Below are positions 1 through 6,739 of a stretch of 54,700 nucleotides of DNA, piece after piece. The number at the start of each line of letters is the position of its first letter. The first letter of the stretch is position 1. Both the position numbers and the translations under genes were made by a program. The DNA is taken from positions 1 to 54,700 of IMG/VR virus record IMGVR_UViG_3300028897_000119; one strand, given 5' to 3'. Origin of the DNA: a virus. The notes under the pieces were generated by a model. That model had not been told where the DNA came from. It searched no databases and saw nothing but the letters and a program-made list of their open reading frames with translations.

Positions 1-72
1 CAGGATGCTTACGCGAAGCTGCGGCGCGAATTCGAGGACGAGGAGGACCGCCGTGCCGCTACACGTTCCTGA
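1..72 (+). CDS. C-terminal end of a small unknown protein (gene split by the contig join)
   Basis: This is the last part of the gene that starts at 54458; the full gene is readable at 54458-54628 and encodes 56 residues. The fragment ends at TGA 70-72. It overlaps the start of the following gene at 53, with the ribosome site of that gene (GAGGAGGA at 40-47) inside its coding sequence, a typical translational coupling. No function is recognised. Confidence 0.75.
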   Translation, partial: QDAYAKLRREFEDEEDRRAATRS

Positions 73-144
73 CTGGTGCGAGAAGCACCGCGTACAGTTG
101 CGCGGCTATCCGATTGGCGACAAGCAAAACGGCGCATTCCATTT
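1..144. repeat. Left copy of 144-bp terminal redundancy
   Basis: These 144 bases are identical to 54557-54700. The repeat lies inside genes (the tail of a 56-residue ORF and the start of the next one) and not in a non-coding end. The simplest reading is that a circular or circularly permuted molecule was opened at an arbitrary point. A true short direct terminal repeat of virion DNA cannot be excluded from sequence alone. Confidence 0.95.
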
Positions 145-394
145 CAGGGAGCGAGGGTTGAGTGTGATCGTGTCGGTTGGCGCGGGGTGGGAACACGCCT
201 CCGTCAGCCGGCGCTCAAAGATGCCGAGCTATGACGACATGACATGGATCGCCTGCACGTTTTGGGGCGATGACGACTGCCTTATGCAGCTCCACGTTCC
301 GCTCAAGGACCATGTCAACAATTTCAATTACTGCCTGCACTGGTGGCGGCCGCTCGATCAGGAGATCCCGAGGCCGCCGCAGTTCTTGGTGTGA
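53..394 (+). CDS. Conserved phage hypothetical protein, DUF7694-like
   Basis: A 113-residue protein. I chose GTG at 53 because GAGGAGGA sits at 40-47 and the frame upstream reads as an unlikely arginine-rich leader. The C-terminal half contains a segment around DDMTW, FWGDDDCLMQLHVP and NNFNYCLHWWRP, ending near IPRPPQFLV. I recall this pattern from a widespread phage and proteobacterial family in which a Tyr/Asp-rich block precedes MQLHVP and CLHLWRP. The biochemical role is unknown. It belongs to the plus-strand early operon that begins at 54088, and the 5' part is duplicated at the window end (54609-54700). Confidence 0.8.
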   Translation: MPLHVPDWCEKHRVQLRGYPIGDKQNGAFHFRERGLSVIVSVGAGWEHASVSRRSKMPSYDDMTWIACTFWGDDDCLMQLHVPLKDHVNNFNYCLHWWRPLDQEIPRPPQFLV

Positions 395-403
395 GGAGGA
401 CGC

Positions 404-595
404 ATGAAAATCTTTTGGTGGGGTGACGTCGATGATCTCTACGCACAATTGCCGACGCTGCATTTCACGCAGCCGGAAACGATGACGGTCATGGTCGAGT
501 ATGGCGACAAGGCCGGCAAGCTCGAGGAGCTGATTGGTGCCGGCTACATCGAGGTCAGCCGGCGCACGGCGTTCACGATGGGGCTGCCGGCATGA
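404..595 (+). CDS. Small unknown protein (63 aa)
   Basis: A 63-residue acidic protein starting MKIFWWGDVDDLY, preceded by GAGGAGGAC seven bases before ATG, so the start is well supported. Its stop overlaps the ATG of the next gene (592) in an ATGA arrangement, showing operon coupling. It has no transmembrane segment, cysteine cluster or recognisable domain. I do not recognise a family. Confidence 0.7.
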   Translation: MKIFWWGDVDDLYAQLPTLHFTQPETMTVMVEYGDKAGKLEELIGAGYIEVSRRTAFTMGLPA

Positions 596-933
596 TTGAT
601 CGAAGTGACGAGAAGCCCCGCTTTGTGATCGCGCAGCCGGCGCCGACGCACATTGCATTCATGGCGCAGGGCGAGGAGGTCGGCCGAATGTACCTCGAGG
701 ATCCGCTGCGGTTCGAGGGGCGCGCGGATTGCGCGGCGCAAGTGTTCTTCAACCATGTGGTGAATCACCACTTGCAGATCCGCGAACTCCTGATGCGATA
801 CATCCGGCATGTCGGAAACTGCGAGGGTGTTGACTTCATCTCGCGCCCAGGTGATCGGCGCGGCAGCAACGAATTCACCGACGACCAGTGGGCAAAGCTC
901 GAAGCTCTTGCGAGGGAAGCGTGGAACACGTAG
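592..933 (+). CDS. Unknown protein (113 aa)
   Basis: A 113-residue soluble protein overlapping the previous gene by ATGA. It contains a His-rich middle (FNHVVNHHLQIREL) and a C-terminal DDQWAKLEALAREAW segment that looks helical. No known domain is recognised. It is the last gene before the 304-bp non-coding stretch, and a 12-bp stem-loop follows 37 bases after its stop, so it may close a transcription unit. Confidence 0.7.
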   Translation: MIDRSDEKPRFVIAQPAPTHIAFMAQGEEVGRMYLEDPLRFEGRADCAAQVFFNHVVNHHLQIRELLMRYIRHVGNCEGVDFISRPGDRRGSNEFTDDQWAKLEALAREAWNT

Positions 934-1237
934 ATTCGACAGCTCGGCATTTTCAGGTGCCGAAAATTTTAGGCCCCCGGAGTAACCAGCTCCGAGGGCC
1001 TCGGGAATCGGGTAGTCGATTACCGGCGCACACGGATTGTAACGCAAAATCCGCGTGTCGCCCTACCGGCGCCGCTTCCTGCGGTGCTAATTCCACACTC
1101 GACCGGAACTCGAGCAGGCAAAAATCTCGGGGAGGTCCGACCGGCCGACCAGTGATCCGAGTGGCCATAAGGGCAACGGCAGCGACCAAAGGCGAGCCTA
1201 GTAGCCTGTCACCCGACAGGGCCAAAGGCCGGTAGAT
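934..1237 (+). other. Non-coding stretch with several hairpins, possible structured RNA or leader
   Basis: No credible gene fits on either strand in these 304 bases. Four inverted repeats are visible: arms at 971-982 and 990-1001 (12 bp, one mismatch, loop TAACCAG); 1030-1038 with 1048-1058; GCGCCGC 1069-1075 with 1081-1087 (one wobble pair); and CCTGTC 1205-1210 with GACAGG 1215-1220, followed at once by GGCC-AAA-GGCC at 1220-1230. The last two lie within 30 bases of the next ATG (1238), which has no clear Shine-Dalgarno site. None has a convincing U-tract. It could be a small RNA, a leader controlling the 1238 gene, or a replication-associated region. No tRNA is recognisable here. Confidence 0.5.
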
Positions 1238-1732
1238 ATGCCCGCGAATCACGAATTGTTCCTCGAGCGGCTCGACGCCAGTCAAACGGCGGTGTGGTGG
1301 GTCGCGCATTACCTGTGGCAGCGCGGCCATACCGTGAAGCTGCCGCCATACGAGCGGGCACCCACTTACGAGGAGCGGGGAGGCTACAGCGACAACGGGG
1401 ATCTCTACGTGGACGCCGGCGACGATGCCGGCTGGCACCGCTGCGAGGTCAAGCGGCTTGGCTACCCGTTTACGTGCCGCAAGGACTGGCCGCACAAGAC
1501 ATACATGGTTTGCTCGACATCGTCATTTGATCGAGCGACCGAGAAACCTGACTGGTATTTCCACCTCAATCCCGACATGACGCACTTTGGCTTTGTGGAT
1601 GTCGGCAAGACGGTGGACCAGTGGCAAAAGCAAACTGCAAAGGACAGCAATTTCGGCGGTCTCGAGCAGGAGGTGTACGTGGTCAATCCCGACCGCGTTC
1701 GATTCATGGAGCTGAGGTTTGATAATGGCTAA
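1238..1732 (+). CDS. Possible PD-(D/E)XK nuclease-like protein
   Basis: A 164-residue protein. Residues near 48-75 read GDLYVDAGD, then CEVKRLG, an arrangement resembling the D-x(n)-ExK core of PD-(D/E)XK nucleases; the later aromatic-rich segment KPDWYFHLN fits the core sheet. This is an inference from a short motif, not a family match. The start at 1238 has no good ribosome site, but a hairpin-rich leader precedes it, so translation may be controlled by RNA structure. It leads into a nucleic-acid-processing operon (ParB-like, helicase, resolvase, Ref), which supports a DNA role. Confidence 0.6.
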   Translation: MPANHELFLERLDASQTAVWWVAHYLWQRGHTVKLPPYERAPTYEERGGYSDNGDLYVDAGDDAGWHRCEVKRLGYPFTCRKDWPHKTYMVCSTSSFDRATEKPDWYFHLNPDMTHFGFVDVGKTVDQWQKQTAKDSNFGGLEQEVYVVNPDRVRFMELRFDNG

Positions 1733-2033
1733 GAAAAAACAAGCGAAAGCAATGACGTTCCGGCAGCGCCTTCGGGCTGACTGTGCTGACCGGCTCGAGA
1801 AGATCTGCGAGGCAGTGCGGCTCAACGCCATCAATGCCGTGCAGGCATCGGACTCGGCAATCAATCCGTATGACGTCATGCGGCTGATTACCGGGGGGCA
1901 GACAAAGACGCTGCGCGAGCGGCTGATTACCGAGCTGGCCAATGAGATCGAGGCCGAGCTCGAGCAGATCTACAACCGGCAGATCGGTCTCGACTTGGAG
2001 GACGGCAATGGCGTCGAAAAAACCGAAGATTGA
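1725..2033 (+). CDS. Unknown basic-N-terminus helical protein (102 aa)
   Basis: Start ATG 1725 overlaps the end of the preceding gene by 8 bases and is preceded by GGAGCTGAGG. The 102-residue product begins with a Lys-rich stretch (AKKKQAKAM) and is predicted by eye to be mainly helical, with a charged C-terminus (ELANEIEAELEQIY). No domain is recognised. Its last 26 bases overlap the ParB-like gene, so the two are likely co-translated. Confidence 0.65.
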   Translation: MAKKKQAKAMTFRQRLRADCADRLEKICEAVRLNAINAVQASDSAINPYDVMRLITGGQTKTLRERLITELANEIEAELEQIYNRQIGLDLEDGNGVEKTED

Positions 2034-2724
2034 GTCGCTGCCGGTCGAGTCAATCGAGGCCACTGCGGCGACGCAGGTACGCAAGCGTCTCGACAAGGAC
2101 ACCATCGAGCAGTATCGGGAGGATCTCGAGAATGGCGACCAGTTCCCGGCGATCATCGTGTTCCGCGAGAAAAACAGCAAGCGCACGGTGCTGGCTGATG
2201 GCTTCCATCGCCTGCTCGCACACATTCACGCCGAGAAGGAAACCATCGACTGCGAGATCCACGAGGGCGACATTCACGCGGCGCTGCAATATGCCCTGGG
2301 TGCCAATGCGCAGCACGGCCTGAGACGCACGAAACAGGACAAGCGCAACGCGGTGGAGCTGGCCCTCAAGGATCCTGAGATCTCGTCTCTCGAGCGTCAG
2401 GAGATCGCTGACTTGTGCCGTGTGCATGTGCGCACGGTCTACAAGATTCAGCGGGAGCTGAATATCGGCGACGAGCCGGCGACCGAGAAACCCAAGAAGC
2501 CGGAAAAGGCCAAGCCCGAGGACAATCGACCCTCGGCCAAGCCGGAGCCGACGCAGGAGGAGGTCGAGCTCGAGGAGCTGCGACAAGCCTGCTCGCTCAT
2601 CAAGGCGTTTCCCTATGGTGGCGAGGACTCCACCAAGCTCGAGCTCACGCCTGACGATGTCGCGGATCTCGAATACGTGAGCACTTGGACGGCGGCGGCC
2701 GTGATCGTGGCGAGGAAAAAGTGA
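2008..2724 (+). CDS. ParB-like N-terminal domain protein with helix-turn-helix
   Basis: A 238-residue protein starting at ATG 2008; the overlapping upstream frame is arginine-rich shadow. Residues about 10-100 match the ParB/sulfiredoxin-like fold: an opening ESIEAT...QVRKRLD segment, then the signature ADGFHRLLAH at 63-72, equivalent to the ParB box with its conserved Gly and Arg. Residues about 127-150 (SLERQEIADLCRVHVRTVYKIQREL) form a helix-turn-helix. A Lys/Pro/Glu-rich linker follows (about 160-185), then an acidic C-terminus. ParB-family phage proteins bind DNA and some act as CTPases or nucleases. Upstream of a helicase, it may recruit replication or recombination proteins. A partition role is unlikely because no ParA is present. 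Confidence 0.8.
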   Translation: MASKKPKIESLPVESIEATAATQVRKRLDKDTIEQYREDLENGDQFPAIIVFREKNSKRTVLADGFHRLLAHIHAEKETIDCEIHEGDIHAALQYALGANAQHGLRRTKQDKRNAVELALKDPEISSLERQEIADLCRVHVRTVYKIQRELNIGDEPATEKPKKPEKAKPEDNRPSAKPEPTQEEVELEELRQACSLIKAFPYGGEDSTKLELTPDDVADLEYVSTWTAAAVIVARKK

Positions 2725-4238
2725 AGATCGAGACGCGCGAGTATCAGGCGAGCGATGTTGACTATGCGATGGGGCATGGCGTCAACGACCGCGTGATCCA
2801 CTGTGCGCCGACCGGCTCAGGCAAGACGATCATCCAATGCCTGATAGCAAAGCGGGAAATGGATCGCGGCAATTCGACCGCGATCCTGACCCCGCGCAAT
2901 GAGATCTTCACGCAGACGCACGGCGCAGCCGCCTCGATCTGCGGGGCGAACAACGTCTCGACGATGCGCGCCAAGCGTCAGGGCGAATACTGGAATCCAA
3001 TGAATCCGGTGCATGTCATATCCTGGCCGACGCTCATCGCCCGAGTCCGCAAAGACAAAGACTTCTGGTTCCCGAGGGTCGATCGCGTCCTCGTCGATGA
3101 GTGTCACCTTTCGATGGCACCGAAGATCCTCGAGATCCTCAACCACTACGAGCTCAAAGCCCGCGTCGATGGCTACACGGCGACGCCGGCACGGCAGACT
3201 GGCCGAGGCTTGGGCTACTACTTCACCGAGATCAAAAACGTGGTCTCGGTGCGCCAGCTCATCAAGGAGGGATACCTCGCGCCGGTCGAATACTATGGCG
3301 CTGACGCGCCGGATCTCACCGGCATTAAGATCAGGAAGGGCGACTATGAGGTCGGCAAGTTATCGAAAGCCTGCGTCGAGCTGGTGGGCGACGCGATCGA
3401 CAATTGGCTCAGGCTGGCATCCGACCGACACACCATCACGTTCGCCGTTGACATCCGACACTGCGAGGCCCTCGCCGACCGCTTCAATCGGGTCGGCATC
3501 AAGGCCGAGGCGCTGCACACCGGACTGTCGCAGGGCGACCGCGACAGAGTCGTGGCTGCGTTCAAGGCCCAAAAAATTCAGGTGCTCGTCAACGTAGGCA
3601 TAGCGTCATACGGATTCGACGCACCCTCGGTTCGCTGCGTCCAGGTATGCCGGCCGACCAAAAGCATCGTGTTGCACTTGCAGATGATTGGTCGAGGCAT
3701 GAGGCCCAAGCCTGACGGTGGCGAGTGCATGGTCCTCGATCATGCCGGCAACGTGCCGCGCCTCGGCATGGCTGACGATCTGTTCCGCTGGCGCCTCGAT
3801 GATGGCAAGAAAGCCTGCGATAACTGGTCGCGTCATCCGAAATCGGGCGAGGCCGAGGAGTCCAAGCAATACGAGTGTCAGGAGTGCCGGCACATATTCA
3901 GCCGCCAGCGGATCTGCCCGAAATGTGGCTGGCAAGTACCGTTCTCGAAGCGTGACATCGAGGCCAAGGACGCGGATCTGGTGCCGATCGGCAGGAACAC
4001 GGCCAAGCCGCTGCCGCCCGACTGGCCGAGCTATGAGGTGTTCTACGCCATGCTTCGGCACTACGCTCAGGAGAAGGGCCGCAAGCCCATGTGGGCCGTG
4101 TTTACGTTCGAGAAAAAGGCCAAGTGCCGGCCGCCGCACGAATGGAATAATCACGCGCTGGTGCCGCCGTCGCCGCGCGTACTCAACTACATCAGGAGCC
4201 GAGAGATTGCCTTCTATAAAGCCAAGCAACGAGCATAA
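2721..4238 (+). CDS. SF2 DEAD/DEAH-box helicase with C-terminal zinc finger
   Basis: A 505-residue helicase translated from GTG 2721, which overlaps the previous stop (GTGA) behind a GAGG site. Motifs are clear: Walker A APTGSGKT at about 29-36, motif II DECH at 126-129, motif III TATP at 153-156, and motif VI QMIGRGMRP at 321-329. A four-cysteine finger (C386, C389, C399, C402) follows, in the CQEC...CPKC pattern. Phages lacking their own polymerase often carry such a RecG/Rad3-like SF2 enzyme to remodel forks or help recombination. It is probably ATP-driven and cytoplasmic. The operon context with a resolvase and Ref supports a recombination-dependent replication role. Confidence 0.93.
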   Translation: MKIETREYQASDVDYAMGHGVNDRVIHCAPTGSGKTIIQCLIAKREMDRGNSTAILTPRNEIFTQTHGAAASICGANNVSTMRAKRQGEYWNPMNPVHVISWPTLIARVRKDKDFWFPRVDRVLVDECHLSMAPKILEILNHYELKARVDGYTATPARQTGRGLGYYFTEIKNVVSVRQLIKEGYLAPVEYYGADAPDLTGIKIRKGDYEVGKLSKACVELVGDAIDNWLRLASDRHTITFAVDIRHCEALADRFNRVGIKAEALHTGLSQGDRDRVVAAFKAQKIQVLVNVGIASYGFDAPSVRCVQVCRPTKSIVLHLQMIGRGMRPKPDGGECMVLDHAGNVPRLGMADDLFRWRLDDGKKACDNWSRHPKSGEAEESKQYECQECRHIFSRQRICPKCGWQVPFSKRDIEAKDADLVPIGRNTAKPLPPDWPSYEVFYAMLRHYAQEKGRKPMWAVFTFEKKAKCRPPHEWNNHALVPPSPRVLNYIRSREIAFYKAKQRA

Positions 4239-4521
4239 CCCTGGGCGCCAGCAACGGCGCCTGATATTCCTCGCCGACCGAATGGCCTTGCTGTTATTGG
4301 AGCTGGTGCGCCGAGACTTTGAGTTTGGCAAATTTTGCTTCGAGGAATTCTACGAGGGTGAGATCCCCGACCATCACCGCAAGAGCAGGGACTACGAGAT
4401 CTGCCTCGATTTTGTCCGCATGATGCTGAGGAAACACGATGAAAAAGAAAGGGCCGAGAGTCAGGAATCCACGGCGCAAGCCGGATCGCTACCAGAACAT
4501 CGAAAAGCACAAGCATCCTGA
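4207..4521 (+). CDS. Unknown acidic protein (about 104 aa, TTG start proposed)
   Basis: The frame is open from inside the helicase gene to 4521. I favour TTG 4207, preceded by AGGAG at a spacing of 8 and giving a normal-looking N-terminus (MPSIKPSNEHN); ATG 4282 is the alternative and would give 79 residues without a good ribosome site. The middle, LELVRRDFEFGKFCFEEFYEGEIPDHHR, is rich in aromatics and acids. It overlaps the DUF1064 gene by 83 bases. Function unknown. Confidence 0.55.
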   Translation: MPSIKPSNEHNPGRQQRRLIFLADRMALLLLELVRRDFEFGKFCFEEFYEGEIPDHHRKSRDYEICLDFVRMMLRKHDEKERAESQESTAQAGSLPEHRKAQAS

Positions 4522-4840
4522 CGGCACGGTCTGCGACTCGAAGCGGGAGCTCAAGCGATACGAGGAGCTGCTACTCATGCAGCGCGCCGGCGTGATCCGA
4601 GATCTCACGGTGCATCCACGGTATGCCATCACCATCGGCGGCACACCGATCAAGATTCGCTCGGCTGGCTACCCGAACGGCCGGCACCTCACCTACGTCG
4701 CTGACTTCGAGTATCACGATCTCGAGCGATCCAAGCTGGTCATCGAGGATGTGAAAATGCAAAGCGGCTTCCGCACGGAAGTCTACAAGATCAAGAAAGC
4801 ACTCATGGAGGCGATGGGCTATGCCATTACCGAGTATTGA
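4439..4840 (+). CDS. DUF1064 endonuclease, Holliday-junction-resolvase-like
   Basis: A 133-residue basic protein of the DUF1064 phage family. The order of features fits: an N-terminal RY...DSKRELKRYEELLLMQRAGVI block, then LTVHPRYAI, then YVADFEY and LVIEDVKM, which supply the Asp and ExK-type residues of a PD-(D/E)XK core, and a C-terminal helix (KIKKALMEAMGY). Members are thought to cleave branched DNA. ATG 4439 follows GAGGAAACACG. Placed between the helicase and Ref, it would debranch recombination intermediates before packaging. Confidence 0.85.
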   Translation: MKKKGPRVRNPRRKPDRYQNIEKHKHPDGTVCDSKRELKRYEELLLMQRAGVIRDLTVHPRYAITIGGTPIKIRSAGYPNGRHLTYVADFEYHDLERSKLVIEDVKMQSGFRTEVYKIKKALMEAMGYAITEY

Positions 4841-5000
4841 GGCCAAGCGCCGGCAGCTACAGCGCCGAGGCTGGTCGCCGAAGCGGATCGAGCAGTACCT
4901 CAAGGACTGGAAATGGAAGATCCACCCACCACTCGAAACGCGCGGCAATGCCCGCCGGCCCAAGGCGGTCGGCAAGGGGAGCCTGCCTCATGGTAGGTAA
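4821..5000 (+). CDS. Small basic protein (59 aa)
   Basis: ATG 4821 lies within the end of the DUF1064 gene, preceded by GGAGGCGATGGGCT, and the frame runs 59 codons to TAA 4998-5000, overlapping the Ref gene start (4990). The product is very basic (many Arg/Lys; RRQLQRRGWSPKRIEQYLKDWKWK), so it could bind nucleic acid. It fills exactly the gap between DUF1064 and Ref with coupled overlaps on both sides, which argues that it is real despite its size. Family unknown. Confidence 0.65.
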   Translation: MPLPSIEAKRRQLQRRGWSPKRIEQYLKDWKWKIHPPLETRGNARRPKAVGKGSLPHGR

Positions 5001-5445
5001 AACCGCGCCGATCAAGGTCTCGCACCGCCAGCGATTCAAGATCATCAAGGAGGCCATTGGCTGTCTGCCTTGCGCCTGTGTCGGCTACCTCGATGTGCAT
5101 ACGAGCATCGAGCATGTCACCGATGCGGGGCGCCGCCTTGAGGGCGAACACGATGCGACGATAGGGCTATGCGCATGGCACCACTTCGGCACTTGTCACC
5201 CTGGAAGAACTCGGCAGTGGATGTCCGGCGAATTCGGGCCTAGCCTTGCTTGGGGCCGGCGAGTGTTCGAGGAGCACTTCGGCGACGAGGTCACGGTGCT
5301 GCTACCCTTGCAGGATCTCGTCATCGGCTGGTACTTGGAGTCGCCGTGGCCTGACTATACAATGCCCCGGAACATTGCCCGCAAGCTGCGAATAGAATGG
5401 ATCGAGCTGAATCATGCCTACACTACACGGTCGAGCGAAGCGTAA
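4990..5445 (+). CDS. Ref-like RecA-dependent nuclease (HNH superfamily)
   Basis: A 151-residue protein; ATG 4990 is chosen because GGGGAG lies 8 bases upstream and longer versions read through the preceding small gene. The motif series C25-x2-C28-x-C30, IEHV (H42), GEH (H54), C61AWHH65 and C69H70 matches the P1 Ref family, whose HNH-type fold cuts DNA only when RecA filament is present. A role in targeted double-strand breaks or stimulation of RecA recombination follows from the family. The neighbouring helicase, DUF1064 and the ERF/YqaJ pair elsewhere in the genome form one recombination set. Confidence 0.85.
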   Translation: MVGKTAPIKVSHRQRFKIIKEAIGCLPCACVGYLDVHTSIEHVTDAGRRLEGEHDATIGLCAWHHFGTCHPGRTRQWMSGEFGPSLAWGRRVFEEHFGDEVTVLLPLQDLVIGWYLESPWPDYTMPRNIARKLRIEWIELNHAYTTRSSEA

Positions 5446-5533
5446 AGAAAAATCCGCTGTTTCCCCGCCTCGCCTTGATTTGTGGAGATTTCATCAGAAT
5501 TCGGGACCGGAACTCGGTGCCGGAGAGGTTTGA
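5414..5533 (+). CDS. Possible tiny basic ORF (39 aa)
   Basis: ATG 5414 inside the end of the Ref gene opens 39 codons to TGA 5531-5533. The N-terminus is basic (MPTLHGRAKRKEK). The ribosome site is weak and no homologue is recognised. It fills the gap to the gene at 5540, which is the main argument for it; it may equally be chance. Confidence 0.35.
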   Translation: MPTLHGRAKRKEKSAVSPPRLDLWRFHQNSGPELGAGEV

Positions 5534-5539
5534 TCGCCT

Positions 5540-5869
5540 ATGTCAAAGATGGGTCGAGGACCAGCCGCCAAGATAGACGCGCCTCGCGATCTGCCGAGCG
5601 GCATTCCCTGGGTGCAATGGCGGGTCGAGAATGAGGACGAGATCGCGCGGTTCCTTGAGGGCTTCGAGGTCCGTATGCGGCCGGCTCCGGGGAATCAATT
5701 GCTGATTCAGGGCCGCTATCATCGCTGGTCGCTACAACTCAGCCCCGGCGACTGCCTCGTGCTACAGCCTGCCTCGGCTGAGTACCCGCGCGAGCGGCTC
5801 GGGCTCGTCCGTGTGCCCGAGTCCGCAAAGTTCCGCGAGTCAGAGAACCCCGAGGACTTCCGCTTCTAG
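5540..5869 (+). CDS. Unknown protein (109 aa), last gene of the plus-strand early block
   Basis: A 109-residue protein whose core, GIPWVQWRVENEDEIARFLEGFEVRMRPAPG then LLIQGRYHRWSLQLSPGDCLVL, looks like a compact beta-rich fold and resembles hypothetical proteins of other phages. The ribosome site is GAGAGG, 13 bases upstream. Its last 30 bases overlap the converging minus-strand HTH gene (5840-6043), so the two blocks run into each other with no intergenic terminator visible. Confidence 0.7.
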   Translation: MSKMGRGPAAKIDAPRDLPSGIPWVQWRVENEDEIARFLEGFEVRMRPAPGNQLLIQGRYHRWSLQLSPGDCLVLQPASAEYPRERLGLVRVPESAKFRESENPEDFRF

Positions 5870-6043
5870 CGTGAATTGCACGGCGTAGGGAAAGCGGCGG
5901 TCGCCGGCGATCCACATGCGAATAGCCCGCTCCGAGCAGCCAAGTATTTCCTCGGCCACTTGGCGCTGAGTCTTGCCAGTGCTGGCGATTAGCTGGCGCA
6001 GGTACTCAGGATCGGGATTGTATTCGGCCGGATTGGGTTTCAC
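5840..6043 (-). CDS. Small HTH protein (Cro/YdaS-like)
   Basis: A 67-residue protein whose segment TGKTQRQVAEEILGCSERAIRMWIAGDRRFPYAV is a classical helix-turn-helix, typical of YdaS/Cro-like phage regulators that bind operator DNA as dimers. It starts at GTG (6043-6041), overlapping the upstream stop, with GGGAGG upstream. It is the promoter-distal gene of the minus-strand block, an unusual place for a master regulator, so it may act late in early infection. Its 3' end overlaps the convergent plus-strand gene. Confidence 0.75.
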   Translation of the reverse strand: MKPNPAEYNPDPEYLRQLIASTGKTQRQVAEEILGCSERAIRMWIAGDRRFPYAVQFTLEAEVLGVL

Positions 6044-6267
6044 CGCGCCTCCCTTGCGGCCTGCCGCCTTGCCATATATTCGAGCACCGGGACCGGCAGA
6101 CTACGCCACTCGACGGCCAGCGCGTCGAGCAGGTATTGCCGGCCCTCGGCGGCCGTCTCGGAGTATTCCGAGTCCGGCGGCCATAGGCAGCTAATGGTTT
6201 CGATGGCGTCTACTCGGCGCCGGTCAAGCTCGCGACGGTCGTCGCAGTGGTGGCAACAATTGCTCAT
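6040..6267 (-). CDS. Unknown small protein with N-terminal Cys/His cluster (75 aa)
   Basis: A 75-residue protein beginning MSNCCHHCDDRRELDRRR, a compact Cys/His cluster that could bind a metal, followed by an acidic helix and an Arg-rich C-terminus. ATG 6267 follows AGGAGG. It overlaps its upstream neighbour by ATGA and its downstream neighbour by GTGA, so translation is tightly coupled. No family recognised. Confidence 0.65.
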   Translation of the reverse strand: MSNCCHHCDDRRELDRRRVDAIETISCLWPPDSEYSETAAEGRQYLLDALAVEWRSLPVPVLEYMARRQAAREAR

Positions 6268-6509
6268 GGCTCGCCTCCTGGGTAAGTAAGCATGAAATCG
6301 TCAAGCGCGTCATCGGTGACGCCTGCCTCGCGATCCTCCTTGTCTCGCTGCTCGATGGCCGCATACCAGCCCTGCACGAATGCGTCCTGCTGTACGCAAT
6401 GCAGCGGGTCAACGTCGCCCTCGTAGCAGTCGCAGCAAATTGGTTCGCCAGTGGCGGCGGCGAACACCTCAAAAATCGGGTCGCCGCACTTCTCGCATAG
6501 TCTCGTCAT
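6264..6509 (-). CDS. Zinc-ribbon-like small protein (81 aa)
   Basis: An 81-residue acidic protein with CEKC near residues 5-8 and CCDC near 25-28, spaced as in a treble-clef or zinc-ribbon finger, then an acidic helical tail (EQRDKEDREAGVTDDALDDFM). ATG 6509 follows GGAGGG. It is ATGA-coupled to both neighbours. Small early zinc proteins of this kind often bind host RNA polymerase or other host targets, but that is only inference here. Confidence 0.7.
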   Translation of the reverse strand: MTRLCEKCGDPIFEVFAAATGEPICCDCYEGDVDPLHCVQQDAFVQGWYAAIEQRDKEDREAGVTDDALDDFMLTYPGGEP

Positions 6510-6739
6510 TGGTTCGCCCTCCGGTGCTTGGCCTGTCCTGGGCCGTGGAAGTGGTGACGCTCGCCCGAGGTGAACACGACTGTTCCCACCTCGAACCAGC
6601 TTTGCCAGTGGCAGACCCGATGCACAAGGCCGTCATCGCCTATGCACTGAATCTGCTGCCCCGGCAATGGATTGCCGAGGCGCCATGTTGTCGCGGGCTC
6701 GCCCTTGCCCTTGCTGATAGATACGTGTGTCGGTTTCAT
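6506..6739 (-). CDS. Unknown small protein (77 aa)
   Basis: A 77-residue protein starting at ATG 6739 behind GAGGGTCCACG. The central segment WRLGNPLPGQQIQCIGDDGLVHRVCHWQSWFEVGTVVF looks like a small beta-barrel; a Gly-Asp-Gly turn followed by HR recurs in the gene upstream (LGDGEALHR), hinting at distant relatedness. It overlaps both neighbours by ATGA. Function unknown. Confidence 0.65.
   Translation of the reverse strand: MKPTHVSISKGKGEPATTWRLGNPLPGQQIQCIGDDGLVHRVCHWQSWFEVGTVVFTSGERHHFHGPGQAKHRRANQ

Noticed and set aside
934-1237. tRNA gene in the non-coding stretch
   Set aside because: No cloverleaf with a GTTC-type T-loop and acceptor stem could be assembled from the visible hairpins.
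2685-2720. Longer helicase start upstream of GTG 2721
   Set aside because: The extra 12 residues (Gly/Arg-rich) lie wholly within the ParB-like gene and lack a ribosome site, whereas GTG 2721 has GAGG and a GTGA overlap.
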